DNA of 64,000 nt from Microbacterium ginsengiterrae (GCF_014205075.1 NZ_JACHMU010000001.1:1426001-1490000); one strand, 5' to 3'; shown: positions 17,727 to 26,504, numbered from the stretch's first letter. Numbers and translations: made by a program. The notes: generated from the sequence alone by a model not told the origin.

Positions 17727-18394
17727 TGGACGAGGGCATGTCGCGACACCGGATGGGGGTGCGAGCGGTGGGCGCAGCGCTCGCCTCCATCGGCGTCGCG
17801 GCATGCCTCATCGCCTGCTCCCCTGTGGGAGCGGGGGACCGGCAGTCCGCGGAGAGCAGCCCCTCACCCGCGTCGACGCCGTCTCCCGCTCCCACTTCCG
17901 ATCTGCGGCCGGAGATCCGCTCCAGCGCCATCGGCGCACCGGCCGAGACCGTCCCCCCGCAGGCGCTGAGCATCCCCTCGCTCGGCGTCGACATGGCCGT
18001 CACCCCCGTCGGCATCGCGGACGAGGGGCAGATGGAGCTCCCCGAGGACCCGGCGATCGCCGGCTGGTACCGCTTCGGACCGGATGCCGCGAGCGGTGAG
18101 GGGAACATCGTCATCGCCGCCCACGTCGATTCAGTGGACTACCCGATCGGCCCGCTCGCCGACCTGCGCGATGCCGCGGCCGGCGAGACCGTCACGGTGA
18201 CCGGGGCCGACGGCACGGACCGGGGATACGTCATCGAGTCCGTCACCTTCTACGAGAAGACGGCGCTCCCCACGGACGAGATCTTCCGAAGGAGCGGCGA
18301 CCCGGCACTGATCGTGATCACCTGCGGCGGGCCGTTCGACAGCTCGACCGGGCACTACCGCGACAACGTGGTGGCCGTGGCACGGCCGCAATGA
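17726..18394 (+). CDS. Class F sortase (lipoprotein-type signal)
   Basis: 222 residues. A lipobox-like LIAC ends at Cys31, a Pro/Ser linker follows, then a sortase beta-barrel. Catalytic residues are visible: His133 (AAHVDS), Cys200 (VITCGG), Arg212 (HYRDN). The motif set TCGGPFDSSTGHYRDN is typical of class F sortases of actinomycetes. Most sortases have an N-terminal membrane anchor; the lipobox could serve the same purpose. It is coupled to the DUF4397 gene upstream and overlaps the sigma gene by ATGA, suggesting it processes the DUF4397 protein or controls its own signalling circuit. Confidence 0.88.
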   Translation: MDEGMSRHRMGVRAVGAALASIGVAACLIACSPVGAGDRQSAESSPSPASTPSPAPTSDLRPEIRSSAIGAPAETVPPQALSIPSLGVDMAVTPVGIADEGQMELPEDPAIAGWYRFGPDAASGEGNIVIAAHVDSVDYPIGPLADLRDAAAGETVTVTGADGTDRGYVIESVTFYEKTALPTDEIFRRSGDPALIVITCGGPFDSSTGHYRDNVVAVARPQ

Positions 18395-18987
18395 CCGAGA
18401 TGGACGAGGCAAGGGGCGACATGGTGGACGACACCGATGAGGCGGAGGCCGAGGCGCGTCTCAACGAGCGCTTCATCGCCGGAGACGAGACCGCACTCGC
18501 GGAGATCTACCGACGGTGGTCACCCGTCGTCTTCACCCTCGCGCTTCGTTCACTGGGTGACCGGGGAGACGCGGAGGATGTGACCCAGCGCACGTTCGTC
18601 TCGGTCTGGTCGTCGCGGACCGGGTACGACCCGGCGAAGGCGCGGCTGTCGACGTGGCTCATCACGATCGCCCGCCGCCGCATCGCCGACACGCACGAGG
18701 CCCGAAGGAAGGTGCGCGAACTCCAGGAGCAGATGGAGCGCATGACCGACCCGAGTGCGGCGATCGCACCCGGCGTCGATCTCTCCGAGACGCTGCTGGT
18801 GGCCAACGAGATGCAGCAGCTGGCCCCGAAGGCCAGGGAGATCATGCGGCTGGCGTTCTACGACGATCTCACCCACGATGAGATCGCACGTCGGTTGGAC
18901 ATGCCGCTGGGAACAGTGAAGAGTCACATCCGACGAAGTCTTTCCCGTATGCGCGCCCGATTGGAGGTCGTCGATGTCGCACATTGA
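18391..18987 (+). CDS. ECF-family RNA polymerase sigma factor
   Basis: 198 residues. Region 2 spans FTLALRSLGDRGDAEDVTQRTFVSVW and the DNA-melting segment ARLSTWLITIARRRIAD. Region 4 at the C-terminus reads REIMRLAFYDDLTHDEIARRLDMPLGTVKSHIRRSLSRMR. The next gene overlaps by 14 bases and encodes a zinc anti-sigma protein, so it is probably a SigK-like ECF with cognate anti-sigma control. It likely drives its own operon from the 16792-16898 gap. Confidence 0.92.
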   Translation: MTEMDEARGDMVDDTDEAEAEARLNERFIAGDETALAEIYRRWSPVVFTLALRSLGDRGDAEDVTQRTFVSVWSSRTGYDPAKARLSTWLITIARRRIADTHEARRKVRELQEQMERMTDPSAAIAPGVDLSETLLVANEMQQLAPKAREIMRLAFYDDLTHDEIARRLDMPLGTVKSHIRRSLSRMRARLEVVDVAH

Positions 18988-19720
18988 CCAGGAAGAGCTG
19001 GCACTGGTCGCTCTCGGCGAACCGGTCGGCTCCGCAGCGGCGGAGAAGCACCTGCAGCAGTGCCCGCAGTGCACGCACGAACTGGCAGAGATGACCCATG
19101 CGGTCATCGTCGGACGAGCAAGCATGACCGATCACGAGATCGAGGCTCCGCCGGCGCGTGTGTGGACCGGGATCCACGCGCAGCTCGGCCTCGGCGAGGG
19201 TCTGCGAACCGATCCGCTCGCGGCATCCGCGCCGCAGGAGGCCGTCGCGTCGGAGCCCGCGTCGAGCCCGCGCCGCGGCGGGGGAAGAAGTCGCGCCCTG
19301 TGGACGCTCGCGGCATCCGTCGCCGTCCTGGCCGGGATCGGCGGAGCGATGTGGGCGGGGACGACGGCGAGCCTGGCTCCGGTGTCCGTGGCCAGCGCGA
19401 CCCTGGACGCCTTCCCGTCCTACCCCGAGGCCGCCGGCGAAGCCGAGGTCGACGAGCAACCCGACGGAACCCGCGAACTGACCGTGACGGTGAACGTGGA
19501 GGAGACCGCCGACACGTATCGCGAGGTCTGGCTCATCCGCAACGACGGACAGGCGCTCATCAGCCTCGGCGTCCTCAGCGGCACCTCCGGCACGTTCCGG
19601 ATCCCCGACGGCGTCGACCTGAACGACTACGACCTGGTGGACATCTCGTTCGAGCCGATCGACGGCGACCCCGCGCACTCGGGGGATTCGATCGTGCGAG
19701 GGGCGCTCGATTTCGCATAG
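18974..19720 (+). CDS. Anti-sigma factor (RskA-like, single-pass membrane protein)
   Basis: 248 residues. The N-terminal zinc anti-sigma motif H26-x3-C30-x2-C33 (HLQQCPQC) is followed by a linker, one membrane helix at about residues 109-128, and an extracytoplasmic RskA-type beta domain (ELTVTVNVEETADTYREVWLIRNDG). It holds the upstream ECF factor at the membrane until an external signal triggers proteolysis. ATG 18974 uses GGAGG inside the sigma gene. The operon therefore joins a surface protein, a sortase and a transmembrane signalling pair. Confidence 0.9.
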   Translation: MSHIDQEELALVALGEPVGSAAAEKHLQQCPQCTHELAEMTHAVIVGRASMTDHEIEAPPARVWTGIHAQLGLGEGLRTDPLAASAPQEAVASEPASSPRRGGGRSRALWTLAASVAVLAGIGGAMWAGTTASLAPVSVASATLDAFPSYPEAAGEAEVDEQPDGTRELTVTVNVEETADTYREVWLIRNDGQALISLGVLSGTSGTFRIPDGVDLNDYDLVDISFEPIDGDPAHSGDSIVRGALDFA

Positions 19721-19761
19721 GTGCCGCCTCAGACGCCGCCGTCAGAAGCAGACGCCGAAGA

Positions 19762-19795
19762 TAAGGCATCTGCCCGATGTCGTGGGGGTGCCTTA
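19762..19795. promoter_or_regulatory. Inverted repeat upstream of small protein gene
   Basis: TAAGGCA (19762-19768) and TGCCTTA (19789-19795) are perfect 7-base arms 20 bases apart, 40 bases before ATG 19835. It could be an operator or the 3' hairpin of the anti-sigma transcript; nothing in the sequence decides. Confidence 0.35.
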
Positions 19796-19834
19796 GAGCG
19801 GAGTGTGGACTCAGAACATCAGAGGAGTCCAGAC

Positions 19835-20086
19835 ATGTACGATCACCCGTCCTACATCTTCGACACCATCAAGGCGGACCAGGAGCGGCTCGACCGCGCC
19901 AACGAGCTGCACCGCTCGATCATCGAGCATCCGGAGCGCGTGGTCCCGCGTCCGAGCCGGATCGCCGGAACGCTGCGCGGCTGGTTCCGTGCGGCGAGAC
20001 GGGATGCCGCGGCCTCAGCGGCCGCGGTGTGCGAGGCCTGCGGCGTGGACGGCGAGGTCGCTGCGCGTCCCGCCCCTGCGCGGTGA
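19835..20086 (+). CDS. Small hypothetical protein
   Basis: 83 residues; ATG 19835 follows AGAGGAG (19821-19827). The sequence starts MYDHPSYIFDTIKADQERLDRANELHR, an amphipathic helix rich in charged residues. It ends in a basic WFRAARRDAAASAAAV stretch with two Cys (CEAC). No family recognised. Its stop overlaps a possible GTG of the LAL regulator gene (GTGA at 20083), so the two may be coupled. It resembles short proteins that precede LAL genes in related genomes, but this is impression only. Confidence 0.6.
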   Translation: MYDHPSYIFDTIKADQERLDRANELHRSIIEHPERVVPRPSRIAGTLRGWFRAARRDAAASAAAVCEACGVDGEVAARPAPAR

Positions 20087-20103
20087 ACGTCCTCGCGGCC
20101 CTC

Positions 20104-20160
20104 GGTGCCGACCGCGGCGCCGACCGCGGAGCCGACCGCGGAGCCGACCGCGGCGCCGAC
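20104..20160 (+). repeat. 12-base tandem repeat (GGNGCCGACCGC, 4.75 units)
   Basis: Units at 20104, 20116, 20128, 20140 and a 9-base partial at 20152 differ only at the third base (T/C/A/A/C). In the reading frame of the regulator they encode Gly-Ala-Asp-Arg repeats. They lie before the start codons I consider likely (GTG 20194 or ATG 20221), but would be translated if GTG 20083 is used. Confidence 0.85.
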
Positions 20161-20193
20161 CCCGATGTCGGTGCCGAGTGGCACCATGGTGAG

Positions 20194-23094
20194 GTGACCG
20201 TTCCCACGGACAACTCCACGATGGTCGGGCGAGATGCGGATCTCGCCGAGCTGCGCGGTGCGTTCGACCGGGCCCTCGCCGGCAGGCCGGGCGCCGTCCT
20301 CATCGAGGGGGAGGCGGGGATCGGCAAGACCCGGTTGCTGCGAGAGGCCTGCGCTGAGCTCAGCGCGCGCGCCGACGTGCACATCGGCCGCTGTCTCGAC
20401 CTCGGCACCGCGCGATCGGCGTACGGTCCGCTCATACCGATCCTTCGTTCGGTCGTCCGGGCGCTGGGGATCGACGAGGCGCGGGCCGCTGTCGGCGTCG
20501 GTGCGGAGGCGTTGCGCATGCTCGTCCCCGAACTCGGCGAGGGGGTGGTCGCCCGCGAGAGCACGAGTCCCGATGCGTTGCGGAACGCGGTGGCCGCACT
20601 GATCGAGCACGCCGCGGAGCGCTCGCCGCAGGTCCTCGTGATCGAAGACCTGCACTGGGCCGACGATTCGACACTCGTCATGCTCTCCTTCCTCATGCGC
20701 ACCCTTCAGGAAGGGCGCGTCCTCCTGCTCATGACATGCCGCAGCGACGATGTGCGCCGCGGAGACGCGGCAAGCCGGTTCATCGCCGAGAACACGCGCG
20801 CGCGGGTGATGGAGCGGCTCCGCCTGGAGCGGCTGGACGAGTCGGCCACCCGTGATCTCGTCGAGCAGCTCTCCGGCCGTCCCGTGAGCGACGCCGTGCT
20901 CGCACGGCTCATGGAGCGCGCCGAGGGTGTGCCGTTCTTCATCGAAGAGGTCGCCTGCTGCGCGGCGGGAAGACTGCCGGACACCCTTCGCGAGATGCTC
21001 CTGGTCCGCTTCGACCAGCTCGACGACGACGCCCGCCGCGTCGTGCGCCTCGCCTCCGGTGCCGAGGGGATGCTGTCGCACTCCCTGCTCGCGGAGCTCG
21101 CCGACCTGCCGGACGACCGTCTCGATGAGGCGATCCGGGCCGCCGCAGCCGGTGGCATCCTCTCCGTGGACGACGGCCAGTACGGGTTCCGACACGCTCT
21201 GCTGCGCGAGGCCGTCCACGACGACCTGCTGCCGGGAGAGCGCGCGAGGCTGCACCGCGCGTACGCCGAGGCGCTCGAGCGCCGCGCCCCCGGAGCCGAT
21301 CGTTGCGACGGCTCGTCGCTCGCCCACCATTGGAGCCTCGCCCAGGTGCCCGATCGCGCGCTCGTCGCCGCTGTGCAGGCGATGCAGGAGGCCAAGAACC
21401 GCTTCGCGTTCGCGACGGCCGCCCGATTCGGTGAGCTCGCGCTCGAACTCTGGGAGCAGGTGCCCGACGCCGAGTCGGTGGCGGGCATGCCGCACATCCG
21501 CCTGATGCGTCAGCTGGGGTCGATCCTGCGCAACGCGGGTGAGGCCGAACGAGCCCTTGCGGTCGCCGAACGCGCACTCGCCGAGGTGGATGAGTGCACG
21601 GACCCGAGCGACCACGCGCGGTTGCTGCGCGACAGAGGCTTCTACCTGGCGAACCTCGGGCGCGAGGGGGCCGCCGAGCTGTTCCTCGCCGCCCTGGAGA
21701 TCGTCGACCGCTCCGTCGACGACGACGTGCTGCACGCGACGCTGCTCAATGCGCTCGCCGGGCGGTACATGCTCGGGTCGAAGCCGAGGGAGGCGATCAT
21801 CACCGCGACGCAGGCGCTGGAGATCGCGACCCGCGCCGGCACGGCGCGGGAGATCTCGGTCGCCCACAATCTGCGCGGCACGTGCCGCATGTACGTCGGT
21901 CAATTGGAGGAGGCGTTCGCCGACTTCGGCGAGGCGGCCCGGTTCGCGCCGGGCAGCAACGGCGGCGCCGAGCTGCGCTATCACGTCAACTACTCCGATC
22001 TGCTCGGCCTCATCGGCAGGAATCGCGAAGCCGTCGAGGTGGCGGAGGCCGGCATCGCACGTGCGCGAGAGCTCGGCGTCGAGCGCACCGCCGGGGTGCT
22101 GATGGTGCAGAACCTCGTCGAGCCGCTGCTCACGCTCGGCGACCTCGAGGCGGCCACGAGGTGGTTGTCCGCCGTGCCCGCCGGACGCCCGCAGGTCGTC
22201 AGCGATCAGTACGTCACCATCACCCGCATCCGGGCTCTCGCCTGGCAGGGCGATGTCGACGAGGCGGATCGCCTGCAGGACGAGTGGATGCCGACGCTCC
22301 AGCGCACGGGACGGCTCGAACGGCAGGCCTGGTACCGGCTCGTCGAGAACGAGATCGCGCTCGCCGCCGCCCGAGGCGACTGGACGGCCGCGTTGCAGGC
22401 CGTGGTCGCGATGACCGAGGACCCCGGATTCGTGCTGCTGCATGCGTATCGGATGCTGCTCGAGGCCGGGTGGGTCGTCGCCGAGGTCCGCGCGTCAGGC
22501 GCTTCTGTGGTGCAGGCCGTGGCCGCGATCCGTCGGCTGTGGCTCGAGATCCCCGAGTCCGTGCGCTCCGACGACTGGGCAGGCATCCTCGATGCGCTCC
22601 TCGAACCGTCGACCGGGCGGTTGCGTTCGGCCGTCGCTCTCACCGAGCGCCCGGATGTGCCGGCGGTCATGCGCGCTGTCGTCCGTCTCGAACTCGCGCG
22701 CGCGCTTCTCGCCGACGGCGCGAGGAATGAGGCACGGACGGCGCTGACAGAGGCCGCGACGGTCGCGCAGGAGATCGGGCACGTGCCACTGCAGCGGCGG
22801 ATCGCCGACGTCGGCTCGGCCAGCGGCGTGCTGTCAGCAGGCGCCTCGCACGACGAGCTCGAGCTCACCGCTCGTGAGCGCCAGGTGGTCGAGCTCATCG
22901 CCGAGGGGCTGAGCAATCGGCAGATCGGCGAGCGGCTCTTCATCAGCGCGAAGACGGCGAGCGTCCACGTCTCGGCCATCCTCCGCAAGCTCGGCGTCTC
23001 CTCCCGCACCGAGGCGGCTCTGGTCGCCGCTCGCGCCGTCGGCAGCGACGATCGATCGCTTCAGCGGGGCCATTCCTCGGCGAGCAGGCCGTAG
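20194..23094 (+). CDS. LAL-type (MalT-like) AAA ATPase LuxR-family regulator
   Basis: About 966 residues. It has an N-terminal AAA ATPase with Walker A GEAGIGKT (residues 38-45) and Walker B VLVIEDLHWADD, then a long TPR-like helical middle. The C-terminal LuxR HTH reads ELTARERQVVELIAEGLSNRQIGERLFISAKTASVHVSAIL. Such regulators couple ATP and ligand binding to oligomerisation at promoters. The start is uncertain: GTG 20194, ATG 20221 (MVGRDADL, closest to family N-termini) or coupled GTG 20083. The 3' end overlaps the convergent GNAT gene by 34 bases. Target genes unknown. Confidence 0.88.
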   Translation: MTVPTDNSTMVGRDADLAELRGAFDRALAGRPGAVLIEGEAGIGKTRLLREACAELSARADVHIGRCLDLGTARSAYGPLIPILRSVVRALGIDEARAAVGVGAEALRMLVPELGEGVVARESTSPDALRNAVAALIEHAAERSPQVLVIEDLHWADDSTLVMLSFLMRTLQEGRVLLLMTCRSDDVRRGDAASRFIAENTRARVMERLRLERLDESATRDLVEQLSGRPVSDAVLARLMERAEGVPFFIEEVACCAAGRLPDTLREMLLVRFDQLDDDARRVVRLASGAEGMLSHSLLAELADLPDDRLDEAIRAAAAGGILSVDDGQYGFRHALLREAVHDDLLPGERARLHRAYAEALERRAPGADRCDGSSLAHHWSLAQVPDRALVAAVQAMQEAKNRFAFATAARFGELALELWEQVPDAESVAGMPHIRLMRQLGSILRNAGEAERALAVAERALAEVDECTDPSDHARLLRDRGFYLANLGREGAAELFLAALEIVDRSVDDDVLHATLLNALAGRYMLGSKPREAIITATQALEIATRAGTAREISVAHNLRGTCRMYVGQLEEAFADFGEAARFAPGSNGGAELRYHVNYSDLLGLIGRNREAVEVAEAGIARARELGVERTAGVLMVQNLVEPLLTLGDLEAATRWLSAVPAGRPQVVSDQYVTITRIRALAWQGDVDEADRLQDEWMPTLQRTGRLERQAWYRLVENEIALAAARGDWTAALQAVVAMTEDPGFVLLHAYRMLLEAGWVVAEVRASGASVVQAVAAIRRLWLEIPESVRSDDWAGILDALLEPSTGRLRSAVALTERPDVPAVMRAVVRLELARALLADGARNEARTALTEAATVAQEIGHVPLQRRIADVGSASGVLSAGASHDELELTARERQVVELIAEGLSNRQIGERLFISAKTASVHVSAILRKLGVSSRTEAALVAARAVGSDDRSLQRGHSSASRP

Positions 23095-23636
23095 TTCATC
23101 CCGTCCATCCACTCGCCCGAGATGTGCAGCCCGGTCTTGCGGCTGAACTCCTCACGCCGCATCCCGAGCTTCTCCATCAGCCGCCACGACGGCTCGTTCG
23201 CCGCGAAGCATCCCGCGTTGACACGGCGAAGGCCCAGGGACCCGAAGCAGACTTCGATGGCGGCGCGCACGGCCTCGATCGCATAGCCCTGACCGGTGTA
23301 CTCCGGGGCGAGCACCCACCCCAGTTCCGCCTCGACGCCTTTGGCCTGCTCGACCATCGCGCTCTGCGCCCAGCCGTCGCCCACCTTCACCATGAGGTCG
23401 CCGATGATCTGTCCGTCCGAGAGCCGGATGATGATGAACGTCGTCGCCAGGCGGTCGGGCCGGAGGTAGAGCTCGTCGAACGCCTCCCGCGTGGTCGGCA
23501 CGGCGCCCAGCCACTCATACACCTCGCGCAGTCGCCGGTAGTCCCACAGTGCCCCGAGATCATCGGGGGTGCACTTGCGGATCTCCAGTCGCTCCGTCCG
23601 GATCGGCCACGGGTCGCTGCGGTGCGCGTCGCTCAT
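23061..23636 (-). CDS. GNAT acetyltransferase, RimJ/RimL type
   Basis: 191 residues. The N-terminal WPIRTERLEIRKCTPDDLGALWDYR is the Acetyltransf_3 opening. The acetyl-CoA site is ELGWVLAPEYTGQGYAIEAVRAAI, and the C-terminal RVNAGCFAANEPSWRLMEKLGMRRE completes the fold. Members acetylate ribosomal-protein N-termini, antibiotics or small metabolites; the substrate is not predictable. ATG 23636 chosen; upstream codons cross the promoter gap. It overlaps the LAL gene tail-to-tail by 34 bases. Confidence 0.87.
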   Translation of the reverse strand: MSDAHRSDPWPIRTERLEIRKCTPDDLGALWDYRRLREVYEWLGAVPTTREAFDELYLRPDRLATTFIIIRLSDGQIIGDLMVKVGDGWAQSAMVEQAKGVEAELGWVLAPEYTGQGYAIEAVRAAIEVCFGSLGLRRVNAGCFAANEPSWRLMEKLGMRREEFSRKTGLHISGEWMDGMNYGLLAEEWPR

Positions 23637-23722
23637 CGTTCGATTGTAGGAGCGCGTACGGCGACTTCCGCTCGTGACGAACGCACAGCCCGTTCCGATC
23701 ACGAACCCGTAACGTCGAGAGC

Positions 23723-24415
23723 ATGACGACCATCGAGGTCAGCGAAGAGGCCATCCGTCAGACCCGTGAACTCCGCGACGAGTTCCAGCGTTTCCTCCGG
23801 GAGTACGAGTTCGGCATGCGAGAGGTCGAGACGAAGATCTCGATCCTTCGGGACGAGTTCCTCCATGATCACGCCTACAACCCGATCGAGCACGTCAAGA
23901 GCCGGTTGAAGACTCCGGACAGCATCGTCGAGAAGATCGCGCGGCGGGGGATCGAGGAGCCGGACTTCGCCCGCATCCGCGAGGAGATCACCGACATCGC
24001 CGGTGTCAGGGTGACCTGCAGCTTCGTGACCGACGTCTACCGGCTGTTCGACCTGCTCACGCAGCAGGATGACGTCACGGTCCGCATCGTCAAGGATTAC
24101 ATCGCAGAGCCCAAGGCGAACGGGTACAAGAGTCTGCACGTGATCATCGAGGTGCCGGTGTTCCTGTCGACGGGGCCGATCGCCGTGCCCGTGGAGGTGC
24201 AGTTCCGCACGATCGCGATGGACTTCTGGGCGAGCCTCGAGCACAAGATCTACTACAAGTTCTCCCACCAGGTGCCCTCTCACCTCGTGGAGAGCCTCAC
24301 CGAGGCCGCCGCCGCGGCATCCGAGCTGGACGAGCGCATGGAACGCCTGCACCGCGAGGCGCACGGCACCCCGAACGGCGAGTTGCCCACCCCGCCGCGC
24401 GTCGTCGAAGTGTGA
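23723..24415 (+). CDS. Small alarmone synthetase (RelA/SpoT-domain GTP pyrophosphokinase)
   Basis: 230 residues with synthetase domain only, no HD hydrolase. Conserved elements are IEHVKSRLKTPDSIVEKI, EITDIAGVRVTCSFVTDVY, the substrate loop YIAEPKANGYKSLH, and EVQFRTIAMDFWASLEHK with the catalytic Glu and the WASLEHK helix. This is the RelQ/YjbM-type architecture, making (p)ppGpp from ATP and GTP/GDP under stress. It stands alone, divergent from GNAT; a second, long RelA/SpoT is expected elsewhere to hydrolyse the product. Confidence 0.92.
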   Translation: MTTIEVSEEAIRQTRELRDEFQRFLREYEFGMREVETKISILRDEFLHDHAYNPIEHVKSRLKTPDSIVEKIARRGIEEPDFARIREEITDIAGVRVTCSFVTDVYRLFDLLTQQDDVTVRIVKDYIAEPKANGYKSLHVIIEVPVFLSTGPIAVPVEVQFRTIAMDFWASLEHKIYYKFSHQVPSHLVESLTEAAAAASELDERMERLHREAHGTPNGELPTPPRVVEV

Positions 24416-24425
24416 TCCGGGCGAC

Positions 24426-24539
24426 CGTCGCCGGCCGTCGCCGTTCATAACTCCGGAGATCTTTCGCAGAACGCTGTCGTCTCGGCGGAGCGGCGGCCGC
24501 TGAGGCCGGATTGTCCGGAGTTGTGCCCGGCCGGCGACG
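24426..24539. repeat. CACAACTCCGGA intergenic element, copy 1 (114 bp)
   Basis: Between convergent 3' ends. Outer 11-base perfect inverted ends are CGTCGCCGGCC (24426-24436) and GGCCGGCGACG (24529-24539). Inside, AACTCCGGAGAT at 24449 faces TCCGGAGTTGTGCCCG at 24514. The left inner part, GGAGATCTTTCGCAGA, is nearly identical to copy 2 (34603 onward), so this is a dispersed repeat and not just a local hairpin. It may also terminate both genes. Confidence 0.8.
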
Positions 24540-24587
24540 CCGCGGCTGCGGCGCGGCTACTCGCGGCTGGGGCCGGAACTGCCCGGC

Positions 24588-25802
24588 TCAGCCGAGGAAC
24601 TCCCGCACGGCGGTCGCCATCGCGGTCACGCCGACCTCGATGGTCGGGTGGGGGACCGGCGCGAAGTAGGCGGAGTGGTTGGTGGGAATGGTGCTCGCGA
24701 CCGTTCCAGCGGCCTCGGCCGCGGCGTAGACGGCAGGATCGACCCCACCGAAGAACCAGAACACCAGCGGCGCGCCGGAGTCCCTGGCGAACCAGGACAC
24801 GTCCTCGCTGCCGGTGAACATGCCGGGGTCGACGACGGCTCCCTCCCCGAGCGTGCGGCGCAGTGCCGCGACGACGCGGGCGGTGGCCGCCGCGTCGTTG
24901 ATGGTCGGGGGGAGGGTGTGCTCGGTGTGGAACTCGGGCTCGCGCTCCGCCCCCGACGCAACTGCCTCGGCGCGCACGATCCGCTCCACGCTCGCCAGCA
25001 CCTTCGCGCGTGCGGCGTCATCCGGGTAGCGCAGGCTCAGCTCGAGCTTCGCGACGGCAGGGATGATGTTGCTTTTGGTCCCCGCATGGATCGAGCCGAC
25101 CGTGACCACTCCGACCTCCCGGGGGTCGAGCTCGCGGGAGGCGATGGTCTGCAGTCGCATCACGGTCGCGGCCGCCATCACGACGGGGTCGATGGTGGTG
25201 TGCGGGCGGGAGCCGTGCCCTCCGCGGCCGTGCATGGTGACGGTGATGCCGTCGGCCGCGGCCATCTGCGGGCCTGGACGAACGCCGATCACTCCGGCCG
25301 GCAGTGGGGTGACGTGCTGACCGAGGACCACGTCGGGCTTCGGGTAGCGATCGAGGAGGCCGGCATCCAGCATCGCCCTGGAGCCGGCGCCGTACTCCTC
25401 CGCCGGCTGGATGAGGACCACGAGCGTCCCCGACCATTCGGCGCGCTCGGCGACGAGCCGCTCGACCGCGCCGATCATCGCGGTCACGTGCATGTCGTGA
25501 CCGCAGGCGTGCATGATGGGCACCGTGTTGCCGGCCGGATCGACACCCGTCGCCGTGCTCGCGTAGGGGAGCCCGCTGAGCTCCTCGACGGGCAGCGCGT
25601 CCATGTCGGCGCGAGCCCAGACCACCGGCCCTTCGCCATTGCGGAGCACGCCGACGACGCCCGTGACCCCGACTTCCTCTTCGACCTCGAGGCCGAGATC
25701 GCGCAGGTGCTGCGCCGCGATGCCGGCCGTCCTGGTCTCCTGGAACGACAGTTCCGGATGCCGGTGCAGGTCGATGTACAGCGCTTCGAGGTCGATCGTC
25801 AT
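24588..25802 (-). CDS. M20-family amidohydrolase (hippurate hydrolase / N-acyl amino acid deacylase type)
   Basis: 404 residues. Metal ligands and catalytic residues are all present: RADMDAL 64-70, HACGHD 98-103, PAEE 133-136, plus HGRGGHGSRPHTTIDP in the dimerisation lid and a C-terminal NHSAYFAP His. These enzymes cleave N-acyl amino acids, hippurate or indole conjugates. It precedes a TetR gene on the same strand by 36 bases in the direction TetR then amidohydrolase, so both likely share the divergent promoter with the Dpp-type transporter. Confidence 0.88.
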   Translation of the reverse strand: MTIDLEALYIDLHRHPELSFQETRTAGIAAQHLRDLGLEVEEEVGVTGVVGVLRNGEGPVVWARADMDALPVEELSGLPYASTATGVDPAGNTVPIMHACGHDMHVTAMIGAVERLVAERAEWSGTLVVLIQPAEEYGAGSRAMLDAGLLDRYPKPDVVLGQHVTPLPAGVIGVRPGPQMAAADGITVTMHGRGGHGSRPHTTIDPVVMAAATVMRLQTIASRELDPREVGVVTVGSIHAGTKSNIIPAVAKLELSLRYPDDAARAKVLASVERIVRAEAVASGAEREPEFHTEHTLPPTINDAAATARVVAALRRTLGEGAVVDPGMFTGSEDVSWFARDSGAPLVFWFFGGVDPAVYAAAEAAGTVASTIPTNHSAYFAPVPHPTIEVGVTAMATAVREFLG

Positions 25803-25838
25803 GGCCTCGAGCCTAGCCGCGGGGCGTCGGGAGCCGAC

Positions 25839-26495
25839 TCAGTCGTGTCCGGCGTAGGAGGAGAGCTCAGGACCCGGATGCAGCACACCGTTCACGATCG
25901 CGCGGATGGCGAATTCGGTCGTCGGGCCGAGCTCGACGACGTCCGGATGCAGCAGCCACTGCAGTTGCAGGCCGTCCATGACGGCGAGGATCGCGGCGGA
26001 TGCGGCGGCCACCCTCTCCGGATCGGTCACCCCCTCGTCGGCGCAGAGCCGGCCGAAGGCATCCGTGATCTCCCGCCGAAGCGTCGTGTAGCGCTCCTCG
26101 AAGAATCCGCGTGCAGGGTGACCGTCGGTGATCGACTCCGCAGACAGCACCGTGTACGACTGCACGATCCCCGGGCGCTGTGCGTTCACGAACGCAGTGC
26201 GGACGAGGTGCAGGAACAGGTCGGCGCCGCCGGGGATGTGCTTGTCGTCGAGTTCTGCGACGTCGGCCTGGTCCCGGTACGCGAGCACCGCGAGCAGCAG
26301 GTTCTGCTTCGACCCGAAATGATGCAGCACGCCGGCGTGCGTCATGCCGACGCGCTCGGCGACATCCGCGAGCGTGCCGTTGGTCGATCCCTTGTTGCCG
26401 AAGATCTCGACGGCGGCCTTGACGATGTCGGCGCGCTTCTGCCGGGTGGCCGGTCGCGTCGCAATGCGCGTGGAACCGTTCGCTTCAGTGGCCAC
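25839..26495 (-). CDS. TetR-family regulator
   Basis: 218 residues from GTG 26495, which is preceded (in the coding strand) by AAAGGGG. HTH: RADIVKAAVEIFGNKGSTNGTLADVAERVGMTHAGVLHHFGSKQNLL. The ligand-binding part resembles TetR_C families that sense small organic molecules. It is divergent from an ABC transporter-GH3 operon; use of a TetR and not a LacI regulator for a sugar locus is unusual. Several palindromic sites in the 161-base gap are candidate operators. Confidence 0.88.
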   Translation of the reverse strand: MATEANGSTRIATRPATRQKRADIVKAAVEIFGNKGSTNGTLADVAERVGMTHAGVLHHFGSKQNLLLAVLAYRDQADVAELDDKHIPGGADLFLHLVRTAFVNAQRPGIVQSYTVLSAESITDGHPARGFFEERYTTLRREITDAFGRLCADEGVTDPERVAAASAAILAVMDGLQLQWLLHPDVVELGPTTEFAIRAIVNGVLHPGPELSSYAGHD

Positions 26496-26504
26496 AGCAT
26501 CCCC

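Noticed and set aside
20104..20160. CRISPR-like direct repeats
   Set aside because: Units are 12 bases and contiguous with no spacers; it is a simple tandem repeat in a possible coding leader.
24426..24539. An insertion sequence suggested by 11-base terminal inverted repeats
   Set aside because: Only 114 bases long, no transposase frame and no target duplication visible; a non-autonomous repeat remains possible and is reported as such.
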